This document shows, one piece after another, positions 11,099 through 20,477 of a stretch of 64,000 nt of DNA (positions are counted from its first letter, which is position 1; each line of letters begins with the position of its first letter). Location of the stretch: assembly GCF_000943555.1 (NCBI RefSeq), contig NZ_JTDV01000003.1:372001-436000 (forward strand), in the 5' to 3' direction. The notes beneath the pieces are model-generated. The model was not told the origin of the DNA and did no database searches. It saw nothing but the letters and a program-made list of their open reading frames with translations. The stretch comes from Neotamlana nanhaiensis. GTDB lineage: Bacteria > Bacteroidota > Bacteroidia > Flavobacteriales > Flavobacteriaceae. A program made the position numbers and the translations under genes.

Positions 11099-12512
11099 TT
11101 TGAAATACATTTTACCTATTTGCATAAGCATTTTGGCGGTAAATGTTATGTCGGCGCAAGAAATTATTGAAGATGAAAAGGACATTGCTTCAAATGTAGT
11201 TGATACAACCAAGAGTTATAATGCCGTTAAAGTGGATGGGGTTGCCGCAGTGGTTGGTGATTATATAGTTTTAGATTCTGACGTTGAAAAAGAACGTCTA
11301 CAATTAGAAGCTGGCGGTTATAACACAAAAGATATTACCGATTGCGAATTGTTTGGTAAGCTATTAGAAAATAAGTTGTACGCGCATCATGCCGTTCAAG
11401 ATAGTATTGTTGTTTCTGATGCTGAAATTAGAAGACAAGTAGATTACCAAATTGAGCAATTTTTACAGCAAGTAAATGGAAACATGGATCGTCTTTTAGC
11501 ATTTTATAAAAAAGAAGATGAAAAAAGTTTCCGCGAAGAAATGTTTGCTATTAATAAAGCAAACCAATTAGCACAGCGTATGCAAGCTAGTATTGTTGAA
11601 GAGGTTGAAATTACTCCAGAAGAAGTGCGTACCTTTTTTAACGAAATTCCAAAAGAAGATCGCCCAACATTTGGTACCGAGCTAAAAGTAGCACAAATCG
11701 TGGCTGAACCAAAAGTATCGGAAGCAGAAGAACAGCGTGTTATTGATAGATTAAAACAATTTAAAGCCGATATTATTGAAAACGGAGCTAGTTTCCGTTC
11801 AAAAGTTGTTTTGTATTCAGAAGATCATGCTTCAGTGAGTAAAGGTGGTAGATACACATTGAATAAAAAGAAACCGCAAATGGTGAAAGAGTTTCGTGAA
11901 GTTGCTTTTTCGCTTCAAGAAGGTGAAGTTTCAGATCCTTTTAAAACCGATTTTGGATACCATATTATTATGTTAGAAAAAATTAGAGGTCAAGAATACG
12001 ATGTAGCTCACATTTTGTTAACACCTAAAGTTTCAAGTGAAGCTGTAGTTGAATCTAAAGAGCGTCTAGAAAAAGTGAGAGAGCGTATTGTTGCTGGAGA
12101 TATTTCGTTTGCCGATGCAGCTCGTGAAGCAAGCGACGAAAAAGAAACACGTAACGATGGCGGGCAGCTAATTAATCCAACCACTCAAGATTATAATTTC
12201 GAGTTAACCAGAATGGATCCTGAGTTGTACTCTCAAATTCAAAATTTAAAAGATGGCGAAGTGAGTTTGGTGTTAAGTGAACAAGATAGAACTGGTAACA
12301 CTAAATTTAAAATTTTAATGGTTACCGATAGAGTTGATGAGCATGTTGCAGATTATGCTAGAGATTTCTTAAAAATTAAAGAATTAGCGCTTGACGAAAA
12401 GAAAATTCGAGCTGTAGAAAAATGGCAGAAAGAAAAAATAATGGACACTTACATTAAAATAAGTGGCGAACGTAGAAATTGCGAATTTTCAAGTAACTGG
12501 TTAAAAAAATAA
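11061..12512 (+). CDS. SurA-like periplasmic foldase (two parvulin domains)
   Basis: 483 residues, with an N-terminal signal segment ending near VMSAQE. The layout is that of SurA: an N-terminal helical chaperone domain opening with VDGVAAVVGDYIVLDSDVE, parvulin domain 1 (~residues 185-315, ending FGYHIIMLEKIRG) and parvulin domain 2 (~318-425, starting YDVAHILL with DGGQLINP). SurA escorts unfolded outer-membrane proteins through the periplasm. The ATG at 11061 lies 38 bases inside the previous gene, which implies translational coupling. A MoxR ATPase gene starts 6 bases after the stop. Confidence 0.9.
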   Translation: MLLKTNNLKFTINLKYILPICISILAVNVMSAQEIIEDEKDIASNVVDTTKSYNAVKVDGVAAVVGDYIVLDSDVEKERLQLEAGGYNTKDITDCELFGKLLENKLYAHHAVQDSIVVSDAEIRRQVDYQIEQFLQQVNGNMDRLLAFYKKEDEKSFREEMFAINKANQLAQRMQASIVEEVEITPEEVRTFFNEIPKEDRPTFGTELKVAQIVAEPKVSEAEEQRVIDRLKQFKADIIENGASFRSKVVLYSEDHASVSKGGRYTLNKKKPQMVKEFREVAFSLQEGEVSDPFKTDFGYHIIMLEKIRGQEYDVAHILLTPKVSSEAVVESKERLEKVRERIVAGDISFADAAREASDEKETRNDGGQLINPTTQDYNFELTRMDPELYSQIQNLKDGEVSLVLSEQDRTGNTKFKILMVTDRVDEHVADYARDFLKIKELALDEKKIRAVEKWQKEKIMDTYIKISGERRNCEFSSNWLKK

Positions 12513-12518
12513 ATATTT

Positions 12519-13472
12519 ATGTCCGATGTAGCTGCTATCGAGAAATTTGTAAAACAATTTCAAGGTCTAAAATCCGAAATTGCTAAAGTAATTATTGGTC
12601 AAGACGAAGTTGTTACCCAAATATTAATTTCAATTTTCTCTGGCGGTCACTCGCTTTTAATTGGTGTGCCTGGTTTAGCAAAAACATTAATGGTAAACAC
12701 CATTTCTCAAGCTCTTGGTCTAGATTTTAAGCGTATTCAGTTTACCCCAGATTTAATGCCTAGTGATATTTTAGGTAGTGAAATATTAGATGAAGACCGA
12801 CAGTTTAAATTTATAAAAGGGCCTATTTTTTCCAATATTATTTTAGCCGACGAGATTAACCGTACACCACCTAAAACGCAAGCTGCTTTACTTGAAGCGA
12901 TGCAAGAACGCGCTGTAACTGTTGCAGGACATCATTACAAACTCGATTTACCATATTTTGTTTTGGCAACTCAAAACCCAATTGAGCAGGAAGGAACTTA
13001 TCCGTTACCCGAAGCACAATTAGACCGTTTTATGTTCGCTATAAATTTAGAATATCCAACGTATCAGGAAGAAGTTGAAGTGGTTAAAGCAACAACGTCA
13101 AATATTAAAGCAGAAGTAAAAGCTTTATTTTCTGCGCAACAAATTATCGATTTTCAGCAACTTATTCGTAAAATTCCTGTGGCCGATAATGTTATTGAGT
13201 ATGCGGTGTCTTTAGTAGGTAAAACAAGACCAAATAGCGATGCTGCACCAGACTTAGTAAAAACCTATCTCGATTGGGGTGCTGGACCTCGAGCGTCTCA
13301 AAACTTAGTTTTAGCAGCCAAAACACATGCGGCCATTCAGGGTAAATTTTCACCAGATATTGAAGATATTCAAGCTGTAGCAATTGGTATTTTACGCCAC
13401 AGAATCATTAAAAACTACAAGGCTGAAGCCGAAGGAATTACCGAAGAACAGCTAATAAATAGCTTATTTTAA
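12519..13472 (+). CDS. MoxR-family AAA+ ATPase
   Basis: 317-residue cytoplasmic AAA+ protein. Walker A is GVPGLAKT, Walker B is ILADEINRTPPKTQ, sensor 1 is ATQNPIEQEGTYPLPEAQLD, and an arginine-finger region (DRFMF) follows. MoxR proteins act as chaperones that help mature or load metal cofactors into partner complexes and usually sit next to DUF58 and von Willebrand-factor-A (Bat) genes. Those partners are missing here: upstream are the foldases and downstream, after 268 bases, aconitase B. It starts 6 bases after the SurA-like gene, so it is probably the last gene of that operon. The client is unknown. Confidence 0.92.
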   Translation: MSDVAAIEKFVKQFQGLKSEIAKVIIGQDEVVTQILISIFSGGHSLLIGVPGLAKTLMVNTISQALGLDFKRIQFTPDLMPSDILGSEILDEDRQFKFIKGPIFSNIILADEINRTPPKTQAALLEAMQERAVTVAGHHYKLDLPYFVLATQNPIEQEGTYPLPEAQLDRFMFAINLEYPTYQEEVEVVKATTSNIKAEVKALFSAQQIIDFQQLIRKIPVADNVIEYAVSLVGKTRPNSDAAPDLVKTYLDWGAGPRASQNLVLAAKTHAAIQGKFSPDIEDIQAVAIGILRHRIIKNYKAEAEGITEEQLINSLF

Positions 13473-13740
13473 CATTACGAAAAGGTTTTAGTTTATAAAA
13501 TCTTCATCAATTCTTTGTTTTTACTAAAAAAATTATAATCATATTAAATTATAATAACACTATAATAATTTAGTATTGTTGCCTATTGTATTCGGGTTTT
13601 TATTTTTAAAACTTTGTATTTATTTAGTATTTTGCAACGCTAAAAAAATCTAATATTATAAACTTCAAATGCGGCTTGTTTTATAACATTAACAAGATTG
13701 TTTTATTTGAGTTTAACAACTATAAATTGAATAACTAACT

Positions 13741-16518
13741 ATGAGCATTTACAATGACTACATCAAGGAGATTGAAGAAAGAAAATCTCAAGGTTTGCAT
13801 CCAAAACCAATTGATGGCGCAGAATTAACCAGCGAAATTATCGCACAAATTAAAGATGTAAATAACCCAAATAGAGAAGATTCTCTTAACTTTTTTATTT
13901 ACAATACCTTACCAGGTACCACAAGTGCTGCTGGTGTAAAAGCAAAGTTTTTAAAAGAAATTATCCTTGGTGAATCTGTTGTAGAAGAAATCACGCCAAC
14001 CTTTGCATTCGAGCAATTATCACATATGAAAGGTGGACCTTCAATTGAGGTGCTTTTAGATTTAGCTTTAGGTGAAGATGAAGCCATTGCTTTAGAAGCT
14101 GCAAAAGTTTTAAAAACACAAGTGTTTTTATATGAAGCTGATACAGAGCGATTAGAAACTGCTTTTAAAAACGGAAGCACTATCGCAAAAGATATTATTG
14201 AAAGTTACGCCAAAGCGGAATTTTTCACGAAACTTCCAGATGTAGAAGAAGAAATTCAAGTAGTAACTTATATCGCAGGTGTTGGTGATATTTCAACCGA
14301 TTTATTATCACCAGGTGCTGATGCTCATTCACGTTCAGATCGCGAATTACACGGTCAATGTATTTTCGAACACAATAAAGACATGCAACAAGAGGTGTTA
14401 GCTTTAAAAGAGCAACATCCAGATAAACGCGTGATGTTAATTGCCGAAAAAGGTACTATGGGTGTTGGTTCATCGCGTATGTCTGGTGTAAATAATGTAG
14501 CACTTTGGACTGGGATTTCTTCATCACCATACGTACCATTCATTAACATTGCACCAGTAATTGCTGGTACAAACGGTATCGCACCAATTTTCTTAACAAC
14601 AGTTGGTGTAACGGGTGGTATTGGTATCGACCTAAAAAACTGGGTAACTAAAAAAGATGCTGACGGAAACACCGTTTATGATAAAGATGGTGAGCCCGTT
14701 TTAGAGCAAGTTTATTCAGTTGAAACAGGAACCGTACTTACAATAAACACAAAAGAGAAAAAATTATACAACGGCGATAAAGAATTAAAAGATATTTCTG
14801 CGGCATTAACGCCTCAAAAAGTTGAGTTTATTAAAGCTGGAGGTTCTTACGCGGTTGTTTTTGGTAAAAAATTACAAACGTTTGCCGCAAAAGTTTTAGG
14901 TATTGAGCCACCGCAAGTTTATGCAGCTTCAAAAGAAATTTCTATTGAAGGTCAAGGCTTAACAGCGGTTGAGAAAATTTTCAATAAAAATGCGGTTGGT
15001 ACAACACCAGGAAAAACTTTGCATTCTGGTTCTAACGTGCGTGTAGAAGTAAACATTGTTGGCTCTCAGGACACCACAGGTTTAATGACTTCGCAAGAGT
15101 TAGAAATGATGGCTGCTACGGTTATTTCTCCAATTGTTGATGCAGGCTACCAATCGGGTTGTCATACCGCTTCGGTTTGGGATGATAAATCAAAAGCGAA
15201 CATACCTAAATTAATGAAGTTTATGAATGACTTCGGATTAATTACAGGTCGCGACCCTAAAGGTCAATACCATGCGATGACAGACGTTATTCACAAGGTG
15301 TTAAACGACATTACGGTTGATGATTGGGATATTATTATCGGTGGTGATTCACACACACGTATGTCTAAAGGTGTTGCTTTTGGTGCCGATTCAGGTACTG
15401 TGGCCTTAGCTTTAGCAACGGGTGAAGCTACGATGCCAATTCCTGAATCAGTTAAAGTAACATTTAAAGGAAACATGAGAAGTTTCATGGATTTCCGTGA
15501 TGTGGTTCATGCAACGCAACAACAAATGTTGAAGCAATTTGGAGGTGAAAACGTATTCCAAGGTCGCGTAATCGAAGTACACATTGGTACGTTAACTTCC
15601 GATCAAGCCTTCACATTTACCGATTGGACAGCCGAAATGAAAGCAAAAGCGTCTATCTGTATTTCAGAAGATGAAACGTTAATCGAATCATTAGAAATTG
15701 CACGCGATCGTATCCAAATCATGATTGAGAAGGGCATGGATAACGAAAAGCAAATGCTTCAAGGTTTAGTTGATAAAGCAAATAACAGAATTCAGGAACT
15801 TAAAACTGGAATTAAAACGGCTTTAAAACCTGATGCAAGTGCTAAATATTATGCTGAAGTGGTTATCGATTTAGATGAAATCGCAGAACCAATGATTGCC
15901 GATCCAGATGTAAACAACGAAGATCCTTCAAGACGTTATACTCATGACACGATTAGACCATTATCATACTATGGCGGAACAAAACAAGTTGATTTAGGTT
16001 TCGTTGGATCATGTATGGTACACAAAGGCGATATGAAGATTTTAGCACAAATGCTTAAAAACATTGAAGCGCAACAAGGCAAAGTAGAATTTAAGGCGCC
16101 ATTAGTTGTTGCGCCACCAACATACAATATTGTTGATGAGTTAAAAGCTGAAGGTGATTGGGAAGTATTACAAAAATACTCAGGTTTCGAGTTTGATGAT
16201 AACGCACCAAAAGGTTTAGCACGTACTAAATATGAAAATATGTTGTATTTAGAGCGTCCAGGGTGTAACCTTTGTATGGGTAACCAGGAAAAGGCAGAAC
16301 CAGGAGATACTGTTATGGCAACATCAACACGTTTATTCCAAGGGCGTGTGGTAAAAGATTCAGGTGAGAAAAAAGGTGAATCATTATTATCATCTACACC
16401 AGTGGTTGTGTTATCAACTATTTTAGGAAGAACACCAACCATGGAAGAATACGAAAAAGCAGTTGAAGGTATTGTGCTTACTAAGTTCAAACCATCACAA
16501 AAACAATTAGTTCTATAA
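13741..16518 (+). CDS. acnB: Aconitate hydratase B (bifunctional 2-methylisocitrate dehydratase type)
   Basis: 925 residues, the length and domain order of AcnB: an N-terminal HEAT-like helical domain (~1-160), the swivel domain (~165-390), then the three 4Fe-4S domains. Cluster ligands are visible as YQSGCHTASVW and PGCNLCMGNQ. It interconverts citrate and isocitrate in the TCA cycle; the family also dehydrates 2-methylcitrate-derived substrates. The 268-base upstream gap is AT-rich and probably carries the promoter, but I see no unambiguous -33/-7 pair. A terminator follows at 16541, so it is separate from the second aconitase 180 bases further on. Confidence 0.97.
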   Translation: MSIYNDYIKEIEERKSQGLHPKPIDGAELTSEIIAQIKDVNNPNREDSLNFFIYNTLPGTTSAAGVKAKFLKEIILGESVVEEITPTFAFEQLSHMKGGPSIEVLLDLALGEDEAIALEAAKVLKTQVFLYEADTERLETAFKNGSTIAKDIIESYAKAEFFTKLPDVEEEIQVVTYIAGVGDISTDLLSPGADAHSRSDRELHGQCIFEHNKDMQQEVLALKEQHPDKRVMLIAEKGTMGVGSSRMSGVNNVALWTGISSSPYVPFINIAPVIAGTNGIAPIFLTTVGVTGGIGIDLKNWVTKKDADGNTVYDKDGEPVLEQVYSVETGTVLTINTKEKKLYNGDKELKDISAALTPQKVEFIKAGGSYAVVFGKKLQTFAAKVLGIEPPQVYAASKEISIEGQGLTAVEKIFNKNAVGTTPGKTLHSGSNVRVEVNIVGSQDTTGLMTSQELEMMAATVISPIVDAGYQSGCHTASVWDDKSKANIPKLMKFMNDFGLITGRDPKGQYHAMTDVIHKVLNDITVDDWDIIIGGDSHTRMSKGVAFGADSGTVALALATGEATMPIPESVKVTFKGNMRSFMDFRDVVHATQQQMLKQFGGENVFQGRVIEVHIGTLTSDQAFTFTDWTAEMKAKASICISEDETLIESLEIARDRIQIMIEKGMDNEKQMLQGLVDKANNRIQELKTGIKTALKPDASAKYYAEVVIDLDEIAEPMIADPDVNNEDPSRRYTHDTIRPLSYYGGTKQVDLGFVGSCMVHKGDMKILAQMLKNIEAQQGKVEFKAPLVVAPPTYNIVDELKAEGDWEVLQKYSGFEFDDNAPKGLARTKYENMLYLERPGCNLCMGNQEKAEPGDTVMATSTRLFQGRVVKDSGEKKGESLLSSTPVVVLSTILGRTPTMEEYEKAVEGIVLTKFKPSQKQLVL

Positions 16519-16540
16519 TTACATAGACTAGTATAAATTT

Positions 16541-16571
16541 AAAAGCTCGAATGTTTCATTCGGGCTTTTTT
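16541..16571 (+). terminator. Terminator after acnB
   Basis: Inverted repeat AAAAGCtCGAATG / CATTCGgGCTTTTT with one mismatch, 3-base loop and T run, 23 bases after the acnB stop. Confidence 0.85.
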
Positions 16572-16696
16572 ATTAACCTTTTATTATGATAGTTTTTGTG
16601 CAAATTTTGTTAAATTCATAGCAATAATTGACTGTTTATTTAGAGTTATTTTAAATAAACTTTCAAGGCATTCATTTAAAATTTAAAAAGAAATTT

Positions 16697-18967
16697 ATGG
16701 CATTTGACATTGAAATGATTAAAGCCGTTTACTCAAAAATGGCCAAACGTGTGGATAAAGCGCGAGAAGTTGTTGGTAAACCGCTAACCTTATCAGAGAA
16801 AATATTGTACAATCATTTATGGGACGGCACGCCAGATAAAGCATTTGTAAGAGGAAAGGATTATGTAGATTTTGCACCAGATAGAATTGCTTGTCAGGAT
16901 GCAACAGCGCAAATGGCTTTATTACAATTTATGCAAGCAGGTAAGCCTAAAGTAGCTGTGCCAACAACAGTACATTGCGATCACTTAATACAGGCTAAAG
17001 AAGGCGCAGCAAAAGATTTAAAACACGCGAACAGTGTAAGTAGCGAAGTTTTCGATTTTTTAGAATCCGTTTCAAATAAATACGGTATTGGTTTTTGGAA
17101 ACCGGGTGCAGGAATTATTCACCAAGTGGTTTTAGAAAATTACGCATTTCCAGGAGGAATGATGATTGGTACCGATTCGCATACCGTTAACGCGGGTGGA
17201 TTAGGAATGGTAGCCATTGGAGTAGGTGGAGCCGATGCCGTAGATGTTATGGCAGGTATGGCTTGGGAACTTAAATTTCCGAAGTTAATTGGCGTTAAAT
17301 TAACAGGAACGCTTTCTGGTTGGACAGCTCCAAAAGATGTGATTTTAAAAGTTGCTGAAATTTTAACCGTTAAGGGTGGAACAGGAGCTATAGTAGAATA
17401 TTTTGGTCCTGGAGCTACCAGTATGTCTTGTACAGGTAAAGGTACTATTTGTAATATGGGCGCCGAAATTGGAGCAACCACATCAACTTTTGGTTACGAC
17501 GAATCTATGGAGCGTTATTTAAGAGCCACTGATAGAGCAGATGTCGCCGATGCAGCAAACAAAGTAAAAGATTACTTAACTGCCGATCCTGAGGTGTATG
17601 CCAACCCAGAGCAGTTTTTCGATCAGGTGATTGAGATTAACTTATCGGAGTTAAATCCGTTATTAAACGGTCCGTTTACACCAGATCTTTCAACACCAGC
17701 GGGTAGTGAAATGACTAAAAAGGCCACTGAAAATGATTGGCCATTAAAAGTAGAATGGGGTTTAATTGGGTCTTGTACGAATTCATCTTACGAGGATTTA
17801 TCAAGAGCATCATCCATTGCGCAGCAAGCCTTAGATAAAAAATTAAAAACGAAGGCCGAATTTGGTATCAACCCAGGTTCAGAACAGGTTCGATTTACCG
17901 CAGAACGCGATGGTATTCTTCAAGTTTTTGAAGAGTTAGATGCAACTATTTTTACTAATGCCTGTGGTCCATGTATTGGACAATGGGCAAGATATAGCGA
18001 TCCTAAAAATGCACCAAAAAATAGTATTGTACACTCTTTTAACCGAAACTTTGCAAAGCGTGCCGATGGTAACCCAAATACGCATGCCTTTGTGGCTTCG
18101 CCAGAATTAACAGCTGCAATTGCTATTTCTGGTAAGTTAGATTTTAACCCAATGACTGATAAGTTGATAAATGAAGACGGGGAAGAGGTGATGTTCGATG
18201 AGCCTACAGGATGGGAATTACCACCAAAAGGTTTTGAGGTTGAAGAAAATGGTTATCTAGAACCTAAAGAAGACGGTAGTGATGTTGAAGTTATTGTAGC
18301 TCCAGATTCCGAGAGATTGCAATTATTAACACCGTTTGAACCGTTAGGAGACTCAATTAAAGGAGCGAAACTATTAATAAAAGCTTTTGGTAAGTGTACA
18401 ACCGATCACATTAGTATGGCCGGACCATGGTTACGTTATAGAGGACATTTAGATAATATTGCAAATAACACGTTAATTGGTGCCGTTAACGCATTTAACG
18501 AAAAAACGAATTTTGTTAAGAATCAATTAACGGGCGAGTATGGTGGAGTGCCGGATGTACAACGTGCTTACAAAGCCGAAGGTATTAAAACAATAGTTGT
18601 TGGAGACCATAATTATGGTGAAGGTTCGTCGAGAGAGCATGCGGCAATGCAACCACGTCATTTAGGTGTCGCGGCTGTAATTGTTAAATCATTTGCGCGT
18701 ATTCATGAAACTAATCTTAAAAAGCAAGGTATGCTTGGATTAACTTTCGATAATGAAAACGACTACGATTTAATTCAAGAAGATGATACTTTCAACTTTT
18801 TAGATTTAAACGAATTTGCTCCAGACAAGCAACTAACCTTAGAGGTTGTTCATGCTGATGGAACCACAGATACGATTAAGTTAAATCATACTTACAACGA
18901 AGCTCAAATTGCTTGGTATAAGGAAGGATCTGCCTTAAACTTAATTAAAAAACAGAATAAACAATAG
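16697..18967 (+). CDS. acn: Aconitate hydratase, mitochondrial-like (AcnA family)
   Basis: 756 residues, matching the mitochondrial-type aconitase rather than the ~890-residue AcnA of enterobacteria. Fe-S ligands are in [11 protein letters not shown] and [10 protein letters not shown]. The swivel domain with substrate-binding Ser/Arg is seen as [17 protein letters not shown]. It catalyses the same citrate-isocitrate reaction as the AcnB just upstream, so the organism carries two unrelated-architecture aconitases side by side. Its own leader (16572-16696) and the terminators on both sides suggest it is transcribed alone, which would allow different control of the two enzymes. Confidence 0.96.
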   Translation: MAFDIEMIKAVYSKMAKRVDKAREVVGKPLTLSEKILYNHLWDGTPDKAFVRGKDYVDFAPDRIACQDATAQMALLQFMQAGKPKVAVPTTVHCDHLIQAKEGAAKDLKHANSVSSEVFDFLESVSNKYGIGFWKPGAGIIHQVVLENYAFPGGMMIGTDSHTVNAGGLGMVAIGVGGADAVDVMAGMAWELKFPKLIGVKLTGTLSGWTAPKDVILKVAEILTVKGGTGAIVEYFGPGATSMSCTGKGTICNMGAEIGATTSTFGYDESMERYLRATDRADVADAANKVKDYLTADPEVYANPEQFFDQVIEINLSELNPLLNGPFTPDLSTPAGSEMTKKATENDWPLKVEWGLIGSCTNSSYEDLSRASSIAQQALDKKLKTKAEFGINPGSEQVRFTAERDGILQVFEELDATIFTNACGPCIGQWARYSDPKNAPKNSIVHSFNRNFAKRADGNPNTHAFVASPELTAAIAISGKLDFNPMTDKLINEDGEEVMFDEPTGWELPPKGFEVEENGYLEPKEDGSDVEVIVAPDSERLQLLTPFEPLGDSIKGAKLLIKAFGKCTTDHISMAGPWLRYRGHLDNIANNTLIGAVNAFNEKTNFVKNQLTGEYGGVPDVQRAYKAEGIKTIVVGDHNYGEGSSREHAAMQPRHLGVAAVIVKSFARIHETNLKKQGMLGLTFDNENDYDLIQEDDTFNFLDLNEFAPDKQLTLEVVHADGTTDTIKLNHTYNEAQIAWYKEGSALNLIKKQNKQ

Positions 18968-18990
18968 CATAAATAAGTTGTTTAAATATA

Positions 18991-19020
18991 AAATCCAACT
19001 CGTAAGAGTTGGATTTTTTT
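18991..19020 (+). terminator. Terminator after the second aconitase
   Basis: 11-bp perfect stem AAATCCAACTC / GAGTTGGATTT, 4-base loop and seven T, 23 bases after the stop. Confidence 0.92.
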
Positions 19021-19028
19021 ATTCATCA

Positions 19029-19047
19029 TACTGAATTTAATTCAGTA
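19029..19047. repeat. Near-perfect palindrome between convergent genes
   Basis: TACTGAATT, one base, AATTCAGTA. With a one-base centre it looks more like a symmetric DNA site than an RNA hairpin, though it might help end the minus-strand ytxH-like transcript whose stop is at 19056. Confidence 0.4.
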
Positions 19048-19055
19048 CGGTAATT

Positions 19056-19379
19056 TTAACTCGTTTGTTGGAAACTTTTATTTTTCTCTTTTAAAATAGC
19101 CAATTGCTTTTCTAAAAAGGTTATGGCTTGCTCGGTTTTAAAGCTCGATTTTGAGGCGAAATCTTTTAAATCTTCTTTAAATTTTGCTTTACCAGAACTT
19201 GCTGCTTTAGTGACATCTTCTTTTACTTCTTTAAAATCTTTAGTAACTTGATCTTTAATTTTAGTTCCTTCAGTTTTCAATTTGTCTCGTGTTACTTTTC
19301 CTTTTTCTGGAGCTAATAAAACCCCAATTCCAGCTCCAATTAAAGTTCCTAACATTAGTGTTCCTTTATTAATAATCAT
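19056..19379 (-). CDS. YtxH-domain protein (DUF4767/YtxH-like stress protein)
   Basis: 107 residues. The N-terminus carries the YtxH signature: a short glycine-rich membrane segment followed by a basic stretch (GTLIGAGIGVLLAPEKGKVTRD). The rest is a long, highly charged helix rich in Lys, Asp and Glu, resembling LEA-like stress proteins. YtxH proteins are general-stress proteins of unknown biochemical role; some are membrane-tethered. The ATG at 19379 gives a complete domain. It is convergent with aconitase and downstream of a secreted C1q-like gene on the same strand, separated by a hairpin at 19479-19510. Confidence 0.85.
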   Translation of the reverse strand: MIINKGTLMLGTLIGAGIGVLLAPEKGKVTRDKLKTEGTKIKDQVTKDFKEVKEDVTKAASSGKAKFKEDLKDFASKSSFKTEQAITFLEKQLAILKEKNKSFQQTS

Positions 19380-19478
19380 CTTTTTCTCTTTTTTTTATTA
19401 AACTTATTTACTTGATTAGTAGCGATTACCATCAAAATGTTACAAACAAAATTAATGCCAGAGCTAATATTTAATAAT

Positions 19479-19510
19479 AAAGCCTTTACTATTGGGTAAG
19501 TAAAGGCTTT
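19479..19510. terminator. Hairpin terminator after the C1q-like gene
   Basis: 12-bp perfect inverted repeat AAAGCCTTTACT / AGTAAAGGCTTT with an 8-base loop, starting 29 bases beyond the stop of the minus-strand gene ending at 19539. The trailing sequence on the minus strand is A/T-rich rather than a pure T run. Confidence 0.7.
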
Positions 19511-19538
19511 GTTTCTATAAAAAAAGTAGATTAATGAG

Positions 19539-20210
19539 TTATCTAATTTGGTAAATAGCACAATAACTATCGGAGTTATTGCCTAATATATTAACAGACG
19601 CCAAAGAGGCAGCTAATTTAAAGGTAATGGTGTCTCCAGCAACAAGGTCTATTGTTGTAGAAACCGATCTAAAAGGTGAAGTAACATTAACAACTCCCAC
19701 AACAACACTCGCAAAGCTTTGTTCTGCCACCAGAACATTATTTTTGTAGATACCAATGCCAAAATCGGTATTTACAGTAATTAAAGAGTTTACTCGAATT
19801 TGAGCATTTACTTGATAAATGCCATCTTCTTTAGCCGTAAATGTATAAGTTGTAGGGTCGTATTCGTCATTGGTATCTGTTAGTTCATTATCAAATTCAA
19901 CTAAGGTATAGCCAAAACCTAAAGTTAGGGTAATTAAATGAGCAATGTCTGATGCACTAGAAAAAGAAGCTCTCACCATAGAAGGGAGTCCTGCGTTAAC
20001 AACATCATTAGCATCAACACGGTTAACATAACCATTTCTTGATATAACCATTATGGAGTCGGTTATCACTTCCATATTGGTTTCCTGAATTGTTGTTCTG
20101 ACTTTTAAGGTTCCATCAACGTCGAGAGTAGCGGTGGGGTTGGTAGTTCCAATTCCGACTTGGGAAAGCCCCACTTGATAAAGAAAAAAACATAAAATAA
20201 ACCATTTCAT
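19539..20210 (-). CDS. Secreted protein with C1q/TNF-like jelly-roll domain
   Basis: 223 residues from the ATG at 20210 (an in-frame TTG lies two codons upstream). A signal peptide (MKWFILCFFLYQVGLSQ) is followed by VGIGTTNPTATLDVDGTLKV, a segment common at the start of flavobacterial surface and fibre-like proteins. The last ~135 residues alternate beta strands in the pattern of a C1q/TNF fold: YTFTAKEDGIYQVNAQIRV, then IGIYKNNVLVAEQ, then VAGDTITFKLAAS. Such domains form trimers in secreted proteins. No T9SS tail or lipobox is seen. Neighbours give no clue to its role. Confidence 0.75.
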   Translation of the reverse strand: MKWFILCFFLYQVGLSQVGIGTTNPTATLDVDGTLKVRTTIQETNMEVITDSIMVISRNGYVNRVDANDVVNAGLPSMVRASFSSASDIAHLITLTLGFGYTLVEFDNELTDTNDEYDPTTYTFTAKEDGIYQVNAQIRVNSLITVNTDFGIGIYKNNVLVAEQSFASVVVGVVNVTSPFRSVSTTIDLVAGDTITFKLAASLASVNILGNNSDSYCAIYQIR

Positions 20211-20477
20211 AAACAAATATTTTTTGAAGTTAAATAACTAAATACATATTGAGAGAAGATATATTTATATGCGGGAATTTTTGTTTAAATATAGTAAATA
20301 AAAGATTACTAATTAATTTTAAAAATGTAAATTAATTACTGTTGAGAGCTTCGTTATTTGAATAAATTAATCATTTTAACAAAATAGGTGTCAAAACAAT
20401 ATTTATTATAAAGTTGTTTTTAGGCTTTAGTGTAGGTTTTTTATTTGATATTTTTACAAATTGAAATACCTATTAAA

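Noticed and set aside
13899-16490. Several antisense open frames inside acnB, up to 173 codons
   Set aside because: The low stop frequency opposite a highly expressed gene with biased codons explains them; no start context or family.
19376-19561. 61-codon open frame on the minus strand between the YtxH and C1q-like genes
   Set aside because: It crosses a 12-bp terminator hairpin, overlaps the end of a supported gene, lacks a good start and has no family-like features.
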